Shown piece by piece: positions 16,015 to 24,769 of a stretch of DNA of 64,000 nt; within the stretch, counting starts at the first letter, position 1; each line of letters starts with the position of its first letter. The translations under genes were made by a program, and so were the position numbers. This DNA comes from Pseudomonas khavaziana (GTDB lineage: Bacteria > Pseudomonadota > Gammaproteobacteria > Pseudomonadales > Pseudomonadaceae), in assembly GCF_019145205.1 (NCBI RefSeq), contig NZ_JAHSTT010000012.1:1-64000 (forward strand), given 5' to 3'. The notes below the pieces were generated by a model that saw nothing but the letters and a program-made list of their open reading frames with translations, made no database searches and was not told the origin of the DNA.

Positions 16015-16034
16015 AAACATTGAACTTGATGTTT
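16015..16034. promoter_or_regulatory. second dyad upstream of the S24 regulator
   Basis: AAACAT and ATGTTT are separated by eight bases in an AT-rich stretch ~125 bp before the S24 gene and just outside the ppa terminator. The role is unknown. Confidence 0.25.
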
Positions 16035-16048
16035 AATCTTGCGCATAA

Positions 16049-16074
16049 AAAAGCCCCGAATTAACGGGGCTTTT
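16049..16074 (-). terminator. intrinsic terminator of ppa
   Basis: A perfect 10-bp stem (AAAAGCCCCG / CGGGGCTTTT) with a 6-base loop, followed by a T-run on the minus strand, 30 bp past the ppa stop. Confidence 0.9.
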
Positions 16075-16103
16075 CTATTTGCCGTGGCAATGAGGCGCGG
16101 GTA

Positions 16104-16631
16104 TCAGCCTTTGTAGGCGGCAACCGACTTCATGATCTCGGCGCGGGCGGCTTCTGCGTTGCCCCAACCGTCGATCTTCACCCATTTGCCTTTTTCGAGG
16201 TCTTTGTAGTTCTCGAAGAAGTGCTTGATCTGTTCCAGCAGCAGTGGCGGCAGGTCGGTGTATTCCTTCACGTCCACGTACAGCTGGGACAGCTTGTCGT
16301 GTGGCACTGCGATGACTTTGGCATCGCCGCCGCCGTCGTCGGTCATGTTCAGGATGCCGACTGGGCGTGCGCGGATGACCGAACCTGGGGTAACCGGGTA
16401 AGGGGTCACGACCAGCACGTCGAGGGGGTCGCCGTCGTCAGCCAGGGTGTTGGGGATGAAACCGTAGTTGGCCGGGTAGAACATCGGGGTGGCCATGAAA
16501 CGGTCAACGAACAGGCAGTCGCTGTCTTTGTCGATTTCGTATTTGATCGGCGCGTGGTTGGCCGGAATTTCGATCGCGACGTAGATGTCGTTCGGCAGGT
16601 CTTTGCCAGCCGGAATCTTGCTGTAGCTCAT
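16104..16631 (-). CDS. ppa: inorganic pyrophosphatase, family I
   Basis: A 175-residue enzyme starting MSYSKIPAGKDLPNDIYVAIEIP. It has the family I active-site signature DGDPLDVLV with its metal-binding aspartates, plus KYEIDKDSDCLFVDRF and the C-terminal KDLEKGKWVKIDGW. It hydrolyses PPi to phosphate in the cytosol and so pulls biosynthetic reactions forward. Length and sequence are those of the bacterial hexameric enzyme. The gene stands alone with its own strong terminator. Confidence 0.97.
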   Translation of the reverse strand: MSYSKIPAGKDLPNDIYVAIEIPANHAPIKYEIDKDSDCLFVDRFMATPMFYPANYGFIPNTLADDGDPLDVLVVTPYPVTPGSVIRARPVGILNMTDDGGGDAKVIAVPHDKLSQLYVDVKEYTDLPPLLLEQIKHFFENYKDLEKGKWVKIDGWGNAEAARAEIMKSVAAYKG

Positions 16632-16739
16632 TGGGCGTTGCCCCCGTAGTTGGCCATATGACATGGCCGGATTGGCCTAAAAGTGGCGGCGATTATAGGC
16701 ATATTCTGACGCCGATGCCATGCGCCAAGCGTCGTACGG

Positions 16740-17555
16740 TCATTCGTCGTGTGGCTGGTAACGCGGGTCATGGGCTTGCAGTTGGGTCAGGCGCGCCAGG
16801 GGATCCTGGCGGTAAAAGCGGCTGAGTTGGGCGTACACCTGTGGATAACTGTCGGCCAGCAAATCCGGGGCACTGAAGAAATACTCGCTGGTGACGGCGA
16901 AGAATTCCGCCGGGTTTTCTGCGGCGTAGGGGTCTATTTCTGTCTCGGCGTCCGGGTTGGCGTCGAGTTGGCGGTTGAGGTCATCGAAGGCGCTTTGCAT
17001 CACGCTGGCCCATTCCTGCACGCGCATGTCGTGGTGCAGGGGCGGCAGGCCGTTGGCGTCGCCGTTGAGCATGTCCAACTTGTGGGCCAGCTCGTGGATG
17101 ACCAGGTTGTAGCCTTCCCATTGACCGCTGGCGAGCACGCCGGGCCAGGCCAGGATCACCGGGCCTTGTTGCCAGGCTTCGCCGCTGTGTTCACCGTCCC
17201 ACTCGTGCTCGACGCCGCTGGCGTCGCGATGGCGTTGCGGGCTGAGGAAGTCGTCGGGGTACAGCACAATTTCATGGAAGCCCTGGTACCAGTCGAGGTC
17301 GCCCAGGTTCATCAGCGGCAATTGCGCCTGGGCGGCGAGCAGCAGGCGTTGTTCCTGGTGCAGCTCGACGCCGGGCAGGGCGCTGAGGTGTTTTTCGGCG
17401 AGGAAGATTACGCAGGCTTCGCGCAGCCATTGGTCTTGCTCGGCGCTGATGCCGTCGAGGAAGGTCAGGTGCTGGCGCACCCGCTGCCAGGTGTCATCGG
17501 CAATCGGGTGCTTGGCCAGCAGGCGCCGGCGACGCCAGGCGCTGAGGGACCACAT
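16740..17555 (-). CDS. mtfA: MtfA-like M90 zinc metallopeptidase
   Basis: A 271-residue protein with the gluzincin-type motif HELAH (in YNLVIHELAHKLDMLNGDANG) and a downstream glutamate region AAENPAEFFAVTSEYFF. These define the M90/MtfA family. E. coli MtfA is a cytoplasmic aminopeptidase that also binds the Mlc repressor of glucose uptake. The hydrophobic AACVIFLAEKHL and ILAWPGVLASGQWEGYN segments are family-typical. It lies 6 bp after the dedA gene, so both are probably in one transcript. Confidence 0.9.
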   Translation of the reverse strand: MWSLSAWRRRRLLAKHPIADDTWQRVRQHLTFLDGISAEQDQWLREACVIFLAEKHLSALPGVELHQEQRLLLAAQAQLPLMNLGDLDWYQGFHEIVLYPDDFLSPQRHRDASGVEHEWDGEHSGEAWQQGPVILAWPGVLASGQWEGYNLVIHELAHKLDMLNGDANGLPPLHHDMRVQEWASVMQSAFDDLNRQLDANPDAETEIDPYAAENPAEFFAVTSEYFFSAPDLLADSYPQVYAQLSRFYRQDPLARLTQLQAHDPRYQPHDE

Positions 17556-17561
17556 TGCCGG

Positions 17562-18218
17562 TCAGTGCGGGTTGGCTTCGGAGGAGGTGCGGCCAAAGCG
17601 GCTGCGCACCACGCCAATGATCATCGGCACCAGGGACAGCAGGATGATGAACACCACCAGCAGCGAGAGGTTTTTCTTGATAAACGGCACGTTGCCGAAG
17701 AAGTAGCCCAGGGTCACCAGGCCGCCGACCCAGAGGATGGTGCCCAGTACGCTGAAACCGAAGAAGCGTGGGTAAGGCATTTTGGCCACGCCCGCGACGA
17801 ACGGCGCGAAGGTGCGCAGAATCGGCAGGAAGCGCGCCAGGGTCACGGTTTTGCCGCCGTGCTTGTCGTAGAAGTCGTGGGTTTTTTGCAGGTAGTCGCG
17901 ACGGAAGATCTTCGAGTTCGGGTTGCTGAACAAGCGCTCGCCGGCTGTTCGGCCTATGACGTAGTTGGTGCTGTCACCGAGGATCGCCGCCAGCATCAGC
18001 AGGCCGGCCAGCAGTACTGGGTCCATGCCGCCACCGGCCGCTACGGCACCGGCGATGAACAACAGGGAGTCACCCGGCAGGAAGGGCATGACCACCAGGC
18101 CGGTTTCGCAAAAAATAACCAGGAACAGAATGGCGTAGATCCACGGACCGTAATTGGTTACCAGCATGTCGAGGTAGACGTCGAGATGCAGGATAAGGTC
18201 GAGCGGGTTGAAATCCAT
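17562..18218 (-). CDS. DedA-family inner-membrane protein
   Basis: A 218-residue membrane protein from ATG 18218, preceded by AGG; a GTG three codons earlier is less likely. The DedA signature is clear: FCETGLVVMPFLPGDSLLFIAGA with its acidic residue near the first helices, and FYDKHGGKTVTLARFLPILRTFAPFVAGVAKM with the conserved arginines. DedA proteins are undecaprenyl-phosphate or phospholipid flippases that support membrane potential and envelope integrity. The gene is co-directional with mtfA. Confidence 0.92.
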   Translation of the reverse strand: MDFNPLDLILHLDVYLDMLVTNYGPWIYAILFLVIFCETGLVVMPFLPGDSLLFIAGAVAAGGGMDPVLLAGLLMLAAILGDSTNYVIGRTAGERLFSNPNSKIFRRDYLQKTHDFYDKHGGKTVTLARFLPILRTFAPFVAGVAKMPYPRFFGFSVLGTILWVGGLVTLGYFFGNVPFIKKNLSLLVVFIILLSLVPMIIGVVRSRFGRTSSEANPH

Positions 18219-18522
18219 GGATGGCACCTGTGTGAACGGCCCGGCTCAGCAGGCCTGTGCGGAAGCTCGGGCAATAAGGCTACAAGTAATTGCGGCAGTT
18301 CTTACGGCCCTGAAAGGTCGGCATTATACGGATTGAATGGTGAAAAGCGTGTGGCTTTTGTAGCGGGGAGTGTCGTGAAAGTGTGAAGCGGTTGGGCTTG
18401 GTTTTTTGTGGGACGGGGCTTGCTCGCGATTGCGGCGGGTCAGGGACAAATTCGTTAACTGACACTGCGCCATCGGGAGCAAGCCCCCTCCACAGGGGGT
18501 TGTGGTGTTTGGGGGATTGGGG
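18219..18522. other. intergenic stretch with REPIN
   Basis: This is the upstream region of the dedA gene and the downstream region of the GNAT gene. The only structure seen is the REPIN at 18408. Confidence 0.6.
18408..18494. repeat. REPIN (GTGGG...GCTTGCTC type, divergent)
   Basis: Two inverted REP units face each other: GTGGGACGGGGCTTGCTCGC at the left and GGGAGCAAGCCCCCTCCAC at the right, ~45 bp apart. The left unit has two changes from the consensus copies elsewhere in the window. Confidence 0.8.
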
Positions 18523-18981
18523 TCAGTCCTCGTTGATCGGCAGTACGTAGTTCTTGAACTCGGTGTCTTCACGAAAGCCTATGGACTCATAGGTCTTCTG
18601 CGCCACGTCATTGTCGCTGCTGGTGGAGACCCGCAAGCGTACGGCGTGGGTTTCCTTGGCCATCTTCTTGGCGGTGCGCATCAGGTTGTCGGCCACCAGT
18701 TGTCGGCGCGCATCCTCGGCTACATAGATGTCGTTGAGGATCCACACCCGTTTGAGCGACAGCGAGGAAAAACTCGGATACAGCTGGCAGAACCCCAGCA
18801 GCCGCTTGTCATCATCATCGGCCAGGGCCAGGTAGATGATTGACTCCTTGCGTCGCAGGCGCTTTTCCAGGAAGGCCCGGGACGAGTCCGGGAACGGCAG
18901 GGCGCCATAGAACTCGCGGTATTTGACGAATAGCGGGGTCAACAGGTCCAGGTGTTCCAGGGTCGCTTGAGTAATCCGCAT
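18523..18981 (-). CDS. GNAT-family N-acetyltransferase
   Basis: A 152-residue protein starting MRITQATLEHLDLLTPLFVKYREF; GAGG lies before this ATG. The GNAT fold is supported by IIYLALADDDDKRLLGFCQLYPSF (strands 2-4), VWILNDIYVAEDARRQLVADNLM (motif A, acetyl-CoA loop) and VRLRVSTSSDNDVAQKTYESIGF (motif B). The acetyl-CoA binding loop is variant: the usual Q/RxxGxG/A is EDARRQLVA. The substrate cannot be inferred. Confidence 0.85.
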   Translation of the reverse strand: MRITQATLEHLDLLTPLFVKYREFYGALPFPDSSRAFLEKRLRRKESIIYLALADDDDKRLLGFCQLYPSFSSLSLKRVWILNDIYVAEDARRQLVADNLMRTAKKMAKETHAVRLRVSTSSDNDVAQKTYESIGFREDTEFKNYVLPINED

Positions 18982-19071
18982 GCCAGGCCTCAACTTCCGA
19001 ATGGGGGTATGACCACGCGAGCGGCCGTGGCTTGATGCTGCCTAATGCGACAAAAAAGCGCAATCGTGCCG

Positions 19072-19908
19072 CTATCGGTCATCCGGTGGGCTGAGCAGGA
19101 AATTGCCCTTCATCAGGTCCGGATCGTCGGATTCGAGGGTCTGAACCTGTGCCTCGTCCTTGAGATTGACCCCTGACAACTGCCGGCGACACGCCTCGCG
19201 CATCAGGTACAGCAGACGATGGGCCGCCATGCCATAACTCAAGCCTTCCAGCCGCACATTGGAGATGCAGTTACGATAGGCGTCGGTGAGGCCGACCTTG
19301 GGGTTGTAGGTGAAATACAGGCCCAGGCTGTCCGGCGAACTGAGCCCTGGGCGTTCGCCGATAAGGATCACTACCATTTTTGCCCCGAGCAGTTGGCCGA
19401 TCTCGTCGGCCACCGCTACGCGGCCTTGTTCCACCAGAATTACCGGTGACAAGGACCAGCCTTCGGCGTGGGTCTGTTCTTCCAGGCGTGCCAGAAATGG
19501 CGCGGTATGTTTATGCACCGCCAACGCCGACAGACCATCGGCCACCACAATCGCCAAGTCCACCCCAGCGGGGTGCGTCAAGGCGTAGTCGCGCAAAGTC
19601 TGGGCCGACTCATCACTCAGGCGCCGTCCAAGGTCCGGGCGTTGCAGGTATACATGCCGATCGGGGGCGGCGCTGTGCAGCAGCAGGCTGTCGCGGCCGC
19701 GTTCGGCGAATTGGCTGCTGAGCCCGGCGTGATCGAAGGGCAGGTGCACCGCATCCCGCGCCTGGGCGTGGGCGAACTGGAAGTCCAGCTGGGCGCTGGT
19801 GGGAATGCTGGTGCCAGTGCGGCCCAATGCGATGCGCGCCGGGGTCAGGCGGCGCAGTTCCAGCCAGGGGTTATCAGGCAGTTCTGGTTGCACGGTCGGC
19901 TCCTTCAT
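19072..19908 (-). CDS. eutC: ethanolamine ammonia-lyase small subunit
   Basis: A 278-residue subunit of the adenosylcobalamin-dependent enzyme that converts ethanolamine to acetaldehyde and ammonia. Characteristic segments are LGRTGTSIPTSAQLDFQFAHA near the N-terminus, VDLAIVVADGLSALAVHKH, GAKMVVILIGERPGLSSPDSLGLY and NCISNVRLEGLSYGMAAHRL. It overlaps eutB by 4 nt (ATGA), so the two are translationally coupled, and it closes the operon. No carboxysome or eutA-like reactivase genes are present nearby, which is the usual pseudomonad arrangement. Confidence 0.95.
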   Translation of the reverse strand: MKEPTVQPELPDNPWLELRRLTPARIALGRTGTSIPTSAQLDFQFAHAQARDAVHLPFDHAGLSSQFAERGRDSLLLHSAAPDRHVYLQRPDLGRRLSDESAQTLRDYALTHPAGVDLAIVVADGLSALAVHKHTAPFLARLEEQTHAEGWSLSPVILVEQGRVAVADEIGQLLGAKMVVILIGERPGLSSPDSLGLYFTYNPKVGLTDAYRNCISNVRLEGLSYGMAAHRLLYLMREACRRQLSGVNLKDEAQVQTLESDDPDLMKGNFLLSPPDDR

Positions 19909-21299
19909 CCCAGTTGCGCCAAGGCATGGCGAAACGCCGGTGGCAGGCTGTTGCCGAAGTGCACCTTGCCGCCTTCTTGCGTGAAGATGCCCATTTTCGC
20001 CAGCCACTGTTCAAACTCCGGCGCCGGTTTTAAACCCAAGGTCTGACGGGCGTACAGAGCGTCGTGGAACGAGGTGGTCTGGTAGTTGAGCATGATGTCG
20101 TCGGAACCGGGAATGCCCATGATGAAGTTGATACCGGCCACGCCCAGCAGGGTCAGCAGGGTGTCCATGTCGTCTTGGTCGGCTTCGGCATGGTTGGTGT
20201 AGCAGATATCGCAACCCATGGGCACGCCGAGCAGCTTGCCGCAAAAGTGGTCTTCGAGGCCGGCACGGATGATCTGCTTGCCGTTGTACAGGTACTCGGG
20301 GCCGATAAAACCCACCACGGTGTTTACCAAAAATGGCTTGAAGTGCCGCGCCACGGCGTAGGCGCGGGTTTCACAGGTTTGCTGGTCGACGCCGAAATGC
20401 GCATTGGCCGACAAGGCGCTGCCCTGGCCGGTTTCGAAGTACATCAGGTTCTGCCCCAGGGTGCCGCGCTTGAGGCTCAGGCCAGCGTCGTAACCTTCCT
20501 GCAGCACGCTCAGGTTGATGCCGAAACTGGCGTTGGCCGCCTCGGTGCCGGCAATCGACTGGAACACCAGGTCCAGGGGCACGCCCCGGTTGATCGCCTC
20601 AATGGAGGTGGTGACGTGGGTCAGCACGCAAGCCTGGGTGGGAATTTCGTAGCGCTGGATGATTGCGTCAAGCATCTCCAGCATGGCGCAGATCGAGGCG
20701 ATGCTGTCGGTGGCCGGGTTGATGCCGATCATCGCGTCGCCATTGCCGTAGAGCAGGCCGTCGAGAATACTCGCGGCGATGCCTGCCGGTTCATCGGTGG
20801 GGTGGTTGGGCTGCAAGCGTGTGGACAGGCGCCCGCGCAATCCCATGGTGCCGCGAAACTGGGTGACCACGCGGATCTTCTGCGCCACCAGCACCAGGTC
20901 CTGCACACGCATGATCTTGGACACGGCAGCGGCCATTTCCGGTGTCAGCCCTGGCGCCAATGCGCGCAGGGCGTGTTCATCGGCCGCATCGCTGAGCAGC
21001 CAGTCGCGCAGGCCGCCGACGGTGAGGTGGCTGACCGGCGCAAACGCCTGTTTATCGTGGGTGTCGATGATCAGTCGGGTGACTTCATCGCTTTCATAGG
21101 GAATCAGCACTTCCTGCAGGAAGTGCTTAAGCGGGATATTGGCCAGCGCCATCTGCGCCGCCACCCGTTCACCGTCGTTCTGCGCGGCGACACCGGCGAG
21201 GAAGTCCCCGGAGCGGGCGGGGCTGGCCTTGGCCATCACGTCCTTGAGGTCGTCGAAGCGGTAGGTGAGGGCACCCACCGCGTGGGAAAAGCTTGCCAT
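19905..21299 (-). CDS. eutB: ethanolamine ammonia-lyase large subunit
   Basis: The 464-residue catalytic subunit starts MASFSHAVGALTYRFDDLKDVMAKASPARSGD. The barrel residues are visible in LLYGNGDAMIGINPATDS and GFIGPEYLYNGKQIIRAGLEDHFCGKLLGVPMGCDICYTNH, which bind ethanolamine and the cobalamin cofactor. The length is normal for the family. It lies 64 bp after the permease gene in a four-gene catabolic set (aldehyde dehydrogenase, permease, eutB, eutC) read away from the sigma54 activator. Confidence 0.96.
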   Translation of the reverse strand: MASFSHAVGALTYRFDDLKDVMAKASPARSGDFLAGVAAQNDGERVAAQMALANIPLKHFLQEVLIPYESDEVTRLIIDTHDKQAFAPVSHLTVGGLRDWLLSDAADEHALRALAPGLTPEMAAAVSKIMRVQDLVLVAQKIRVVTQFRGTMGLRGRLSTRLQPNHPTDEPAGIAASILDGLLYGNGDAMIGINPATDSIASICAMLEMLDAIIQRYEIPTQACVLTHVTTSIEAINRGVPLDLVFQSIAGTEAANASFGINLSVLQEGYDAGLSLKRGTLGQNLMYFETGQGSALSANAHFGVDQQTCETRAYAVARHFKPFLVNTVVGFIGPEYLYNGKQIIRAGLEDHFCGKLLGVPMGCDICYTNHAEADQDDMDTLLTLLGVAGINFIMGIPGSDDIMLNYQTTSFHDALYARQTLGLKPAPEFEQWLAKMGIFTQEGGKVHFGNSLPPAFRHALAQLG

Positions 21300-21363
21300 A
21301 CAGTGTCTCCTGAATGACGCGGGCAAAACGTAGAAAAAGCGCCCGCGTCGAGGTTTTCGGCAA

Positions 21364-22797
21364 TCAGTGCAAGGCGGCCTCTGCGGCCTGGATCGCCGCG
21401 AATTCCTCTTCCGGCGTGCCTGCTACCAAGTGATGCCGGCTGTAGAAAGCAAAGTAAGCAATTAATACTCCATAGATGACCGCGGCGCCAATCACCACCC
21501 GTGGATCTACCAAGAAGCCCGCCACCACGGCCACGCAGGCCAGTACCAGCGCCACGCCCGAAGTAAAGATGCCGCCCGGCGTGCGGTACGGCCGGTCCAT
21601 TTTGGGGCGACGGATGCGCAGGGTGATGTGCGCGGCCATCATTAGTACGTAGGAAATCGTCGCGCCAAACACCGCCACCAAAATCAGCAAGTCACCCTGG
21701 CCGGTCAGCGACAGGCCAAAACCGATAATCCCGGGGATCACCAACGCCAGCACCGGCGCCTTGCTCTTGTTGGTCTCGGACAGTTTGCGCGGCAGGTAGC
21801 CAGCGCGGGACAAGGCAAAGATCTGCCGCGAATAGGCGTAGATGATCGAGAAAAAGCTCGCGATCAAGCCAGCCAAGCCGACCAGGTTGACGAAGCTGCC
21901 CATCCAGGTCGAACCGCCGTAGGACAACGCCAGCGCTTCTACCAGCGGGTTGCCGGATTTGATCAGCGCGTAAGTGCCCGCACCGCCCGGCGCGATCACT
22001 AGAATCAGCAGGGCAAAACTGGTCAGCACCACAATGGCGCCGATCAGGCCGCGGGGCAGGTCGCGTTTGGGGTTCTTGGTTTCTTCGGCGGCCAATGGAA
22101 CGCCTTCCACCGCGAGGAAAAACCAAATGGCATAAGGGATCGCCGCCCACACGCCAACATAGCCGAACGGCAGGAAGCTGCTGGCGCCCTTGGCTTCGGT
22201 CACCGGAATGTCCAGCAGGTTGGCGACGTTGAAGTGCGGCACCATCGACACCAGGAACACGCCCAGGGCAATTGCGGCGACGGCGGTGATCACGAACATC
22301 AGCTTCAAGGCTTCGCCCACACCAAAGATGTGGATGCCGATAAAGATGATGTAGAACGCCAGGTAGATCATCCAGCCGCCAATGCCGAACAGTGACTCGC
22401 AATAGGCGCCGATAAATACCGCGATGGCCGCAGGGGCGATGGCGTATTCGATGAGGATCGCGGTGCCCGTGAGAAACCCACCCCAAGGGCCAAAGGCGCT
22501 GCGGGCAAAACCGTAGCCACCGCCAGCGGTGGGGATCATGGACGACAGTTCTGCAAGCGAAAAGCACATGCACAGGTACATCGTCGCCATCAGCAAGGTG
22601 GCGAGGAACATGCCGCCCCAGCCACCCTGGGCCAGGCCGAAGTTCCAGCCGGCGTAATCGCCGGAGATCACATAGGCAACGCCAAGGCCCACCAGCAGTA
22701 CCCAGCCGGCGGCGCCTTTTTTCAGTTCGCGTTGTTGGAAGTATTCGGTGCCGACTTTTTCGAAGTCGACGGAAGAGCCAGTGGGTTCGCTAGGCAT
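21364..22797 (-). CDS. eat: ethanolamine permease, APC superfamily
   Basis: A 477-residue transporter with about twelve membrane helices. The N-terminal region (FQQRELKKGAAGWVLLVGLGVAYVISGDYAGWNFGLAQGGWGG) and AGGGYGFARSAFGPWGGFLTG are typical of the ethanolamine permease branch of the amino acid-polyamine-organocation superfamily. IPYAIWFFLAVEGVPLAAEETKNPKRDLPRG is the conserved helix 6 motif. It would bring ethanolamine into the cytosol for EutBC. A REPIN separates it from the upstream aldehyde dehydrogenase. Confidence 0.92.
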   Translation of the reverse strand: MPSEPTGSSVDFEKVGTEYFQQRELKKGAAGWVLLVGLGVAYVISGDYAGWNFGLAQGGWGGMFLATLLMATMYLCMCFSLAELSSMIPTAGGGYGFARSAFGPWGGFLTGTAILIEYAIAPAAIAVFIGAYCESLFGIGGWMIYLAFYIIFIGIHIFGVGEALKLMFVITAVAAIALGVFLVSMVPHFNVANLLDIPVTEAKGASSFLPFGYVGVWAAIPYAIWFFLAVEGVPLAAEETKNPKRDLPRGLIGAIVVLTSFALLILVIAPGGAGTYALIKSGNPLVEALALSYGGSTWMGSFVNLVGLAGLIASFFSIIYAYSRQIFALSRAGYLPRKLSETNKSKAPVLALVIPGIIGFGLSLTGQGDLLILVAVFGATISYVLMMAAHITLRIRRPKMDRPYRTPGGIFTSGVALVLACVAVVAGFLVDPRVVIGAAVIYGVLIAYFAFYSRHHLVAGTPEEEFAAIQAAEAALH

Positions 22798-22852
22798 GGG
22801 GAAGTACCTTTCATTCTTATTGTTTTGATCCCGACAGGTTGCCGCCGGGTAA

Positions 22853-22953
22853 TGTAGGAGCGAGCATGCTCGCGAAAAACTTGCGAGCGCCCCGGGGGAG
22901 TCAGGCTACTCGCGTTATCGTTAACGTTCTTCGCGAGCAAGCTCGCTCCTACA
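22853..22953. repeat. REPIN, second sequence class (TGTAGGAGCGAGC type)
   Basis: TGTAGGAGCGAGCATGCTCG at the left faces GCGAGCAAGCTCGCTCCTAC at the right. The units differ in sequence from the GTGGGAGG class elsewhere in the window, so they belong to another REP family. It sits between the aldehyde dehydrogenase and permease genes. Confidence 0.8.
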
Positions 22954-22977
22954 GTGACGGTTGTTGCCTCTGTGGGG

Positions 22978-24498
22978 TTAGAAGAAGCCCAACGGATTAA
23001 TGTCGTAGCTCACCAGCAGGTTCTTGGTCTGCTGGTAGTGATCCAACATCATCTTGTGGGTCTCACGGCCCACACCGGACTTCTTGTAACCGCCAAACGC
23101 GGCATGCGCCGGGTACAGGTGGTAGCAGTTGGTCCACACACGGCCGGCCTTGATCGCCCGGCCCATGCGGTAGGCGCGGTTGATGTCGCGGGTCCACAGG
23201 CCGGCACCCAGGCCGAACTCGGTGTCGTTGGCAATTGCCAGGGCTTCGGCTTCGTCCTTGAAGGTGGTGATGCTCACCACCGGGCCGAAGATTTCTTCCT
23301 GGAACACGCGCATTTCGTTGGTGCCCTTGAGCAGGGTCGGCTGGATGTAGTAGCCGGTGGCGAGGTCGCCTGTGAGCTTCTCGACCTTGCCGCCGGTCAG
23401 CAGCTGCGCGCCTTCGCCCTTGGCGATTTCCAGGTAGGACAGGATCTTGTCGAACTGCTGCTCGGACGCCTGGGCGCCGACCATGGTATCGGTGTCCAGC
23501 GGGTCGCCACGCTTGATCGACTCGACCTTCTTCATCACCACTTTCATGAAGTCGTCGTAGATCGATTCTTCCACCAGTGCGCGAGATGGGCAGGTGCACA
23601 CTTCGCCCTGGTTGAAGAACGCCAGCACCAGACCTTCGGCGGCTTTTTCGATAAATGCAGGTTCCGCTTTCATGATGTCGGCGAAGAAGATGTTCGGCGA
23701 CTTGCCGCCCAGCTCCACGGTCGACGGAATGATGTTCTCGGCGGCCGCATGCATGATGTGCGAGCCCACTGGCGTGGAACCGGTGAAGGCGATCTTGGCG
23801 ATGCGCTTGCTGGTGGCCAGGGCTTCGCCGGCCTCTTTGCCGAAACCGTGTACCACGTTGAGTACGCCCGGCGGCAGCAGGTCGCCGATCAGTTCCATCA
23901 GCACGTTGATGCCCAGCGGCGTTTGCTCGGCGGGCTTGAGCACCACGCAGTTGCCCGCGGCCAGGGCCGGGGCGAGTTTCCATGCGGCCATCAGCAGCGG
24001 GAAGTTCCACGGGATGATCTGGCCGACCACGCCCAACGGCTCGTGGAAGTGATAAGCGGCAGTGTGTTCGTTGATCTCGGCGCTGCTGCCTTCCTGGGCG
24101 CGGATGCAGCCGGCGAAGTAGCGGAAGTGGTCGGCGGCCAGGGGGATGTCGGCGTTGAGGGTTTCGCGTACGGCCTTGCCGTTGTCCCAGGTTTCGGTGA
24201 TGGCCAGCAGCTCGAGGTTCTGTTCGATGCGATCGGCGATTTTCAGCAGCACCAGCGAGCGGTCCTGGGCCGAGGTCTTGCCCCAGGCATCAGCAGCGGC
24301 GTGGGCGGCGTCCAGGGCTTTTTCGATGTCTTTGGCCGTGGAGCGCGGGAAGTCGGCGATAGGCTTGCCATTGACCGGCGAGGTGTTGGTGAAATAGTTG
24401 CCATCGACTGGCGCAACGAATTCGCCGCCGATGTAGTTACCGTACTTGGCCTTGAACGAAACGATAGCGCCTTCAGTACCGGGGTGTGCGTAACGCAT
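22978..24498 (-). CDS. exaC: acetaldehyde dehydrogenase, NAD-dependent (ExaC/AcoD-like)
   Basis: A 506-residue aldehyde dehydrogenase starting MRYAHPGTEGAIVSFKAKYG; the frame continues upstream but has no family similarity there. It has the NAD-binding IAFTGSTPVGSHIM, the general base in VELGGKSPNIFFADI and the nucleophile cysteine in FFNQGEVCTCPSRALV. It should oxidise the acetaldehyde released by EutBC to acetate. A sigma54-type promoter and two dyads lie upstream, and the activator is encoded divergently. The same enzyme type serves ethanol oxidation in Pseudomonas. Confidence 0.93.
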   Translation of the reverse strand: MRYAHPGTEGAIVSFKAKYGNYIGGEFVAPVDGNYFTNTSPVNGKPIADFPRSTAKDIEKALDAAHAAADAWGKTSAQDRSLVLLKIADRIEQNLELLAITETWDNGKAVRETLNADIPLAADHFRYFAGCIRAQEGSSAEINEHTAAYHFHEPLGVVGQIIPWNFPLLMAAWKLAPALAAGNCVVLKPAEQTPLGINVLMELIGDLLPPGVLNVVHGFGKEAGEALATSKRIAKIAFTGSTPVGSHIMHAAAENIIPSTVELGGKSPNIFFADIMKAEPAFIEKAAEGLVLAFFNQGEVCTCPSRALVEESIYDDFMKVVMKKVESIKRGDPLDTDTMVGAQASEQQFDKILSYLEIAKGEGAQLLTGGKVEKLTGDLATGYYIQPTLLKGTNEMRVFQEEIFGPVVSITTFKDEAEALAIANDTEFGLGAGLWTRDINRAYRMGRAIKAGRVWTNCYHLYPAHAAFGGYKKSGVGRETHKMMLDHYQQTKNLLVSYDINPLGFF

Positions 24499-24562
24499 GG
24501 TGGCATCTCCTGCTTTTATGTTTATTGGAGTACATCGCGACAAGCGCGTGATAAAGCGTAGA

Positions 24563-24577
24563 GCAAAGGTTGGGCCA
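24563..24577 (-). promoter_or_regulatory. sigma54 (-24/-12) promoter of the ethanolamine operon
   Basis: On the minus strand TGGCCCAACCTTTGC has the invariant GG and GC spaced by ten bases, close to the TGGCAC-N5-TTGC consensus. It lies ~65 bp upstream of exaC and fits the divergent sigma54 activator. Confidence 0.7.
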
Positions 24578-24630
24578 CTGCAGTGCTGGCCAGTTAAATC
24601 AAGGGGTTGGACGGTGGCGCCATGGGTTGC

Positions 24631-24648
24631 TGTCACCCTTGCGATACA
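24631..24648. promoter_or_regulatory. upstream activator site 1 (candidate)
   Basis: TGTCACCCTTGCGATACA is an imperfect dyad of the form TGTnnC-N6-GnnACA, like AcoR-type sites (TGTCGC-N6-GCGACA). It is ~55 bp upstream of the sigma54 promoter. Confidence 0.55.
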
Positions 24649-24663
24649 AGTGCCGTGACAGTT

Positions 24664-24681
24664 TGTGCCATAAGCGGTACA
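24664..24681. promoter_or_regulatory. upstream activator site 2 (candidate)
   Basis: TGTGCCATAAGCGGTACA has the same TGTnnC-N6-GnnACA form and better symmetry. It lies 33 bp, about three helical turns, from site 1. Confidence 0.55.
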
Positions 24682-24769
24682 GCCTGTGACCGGTGGGTCG
24701 GCCCGGGATTGCAATGGGCAGAGGGCTGGGGGATGCTGGGCGCTCTCACGCAGGGAGAATAATAAGAAC

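Noticed and set aside
16749..18386. A 545-codon plus-strand frame across mtfA and dedA
   Set aside because: It is antisense to two well-supported genes, has a His/Gln/Val-biased translation, and matches no family. It is a GC-rich shadow frame.
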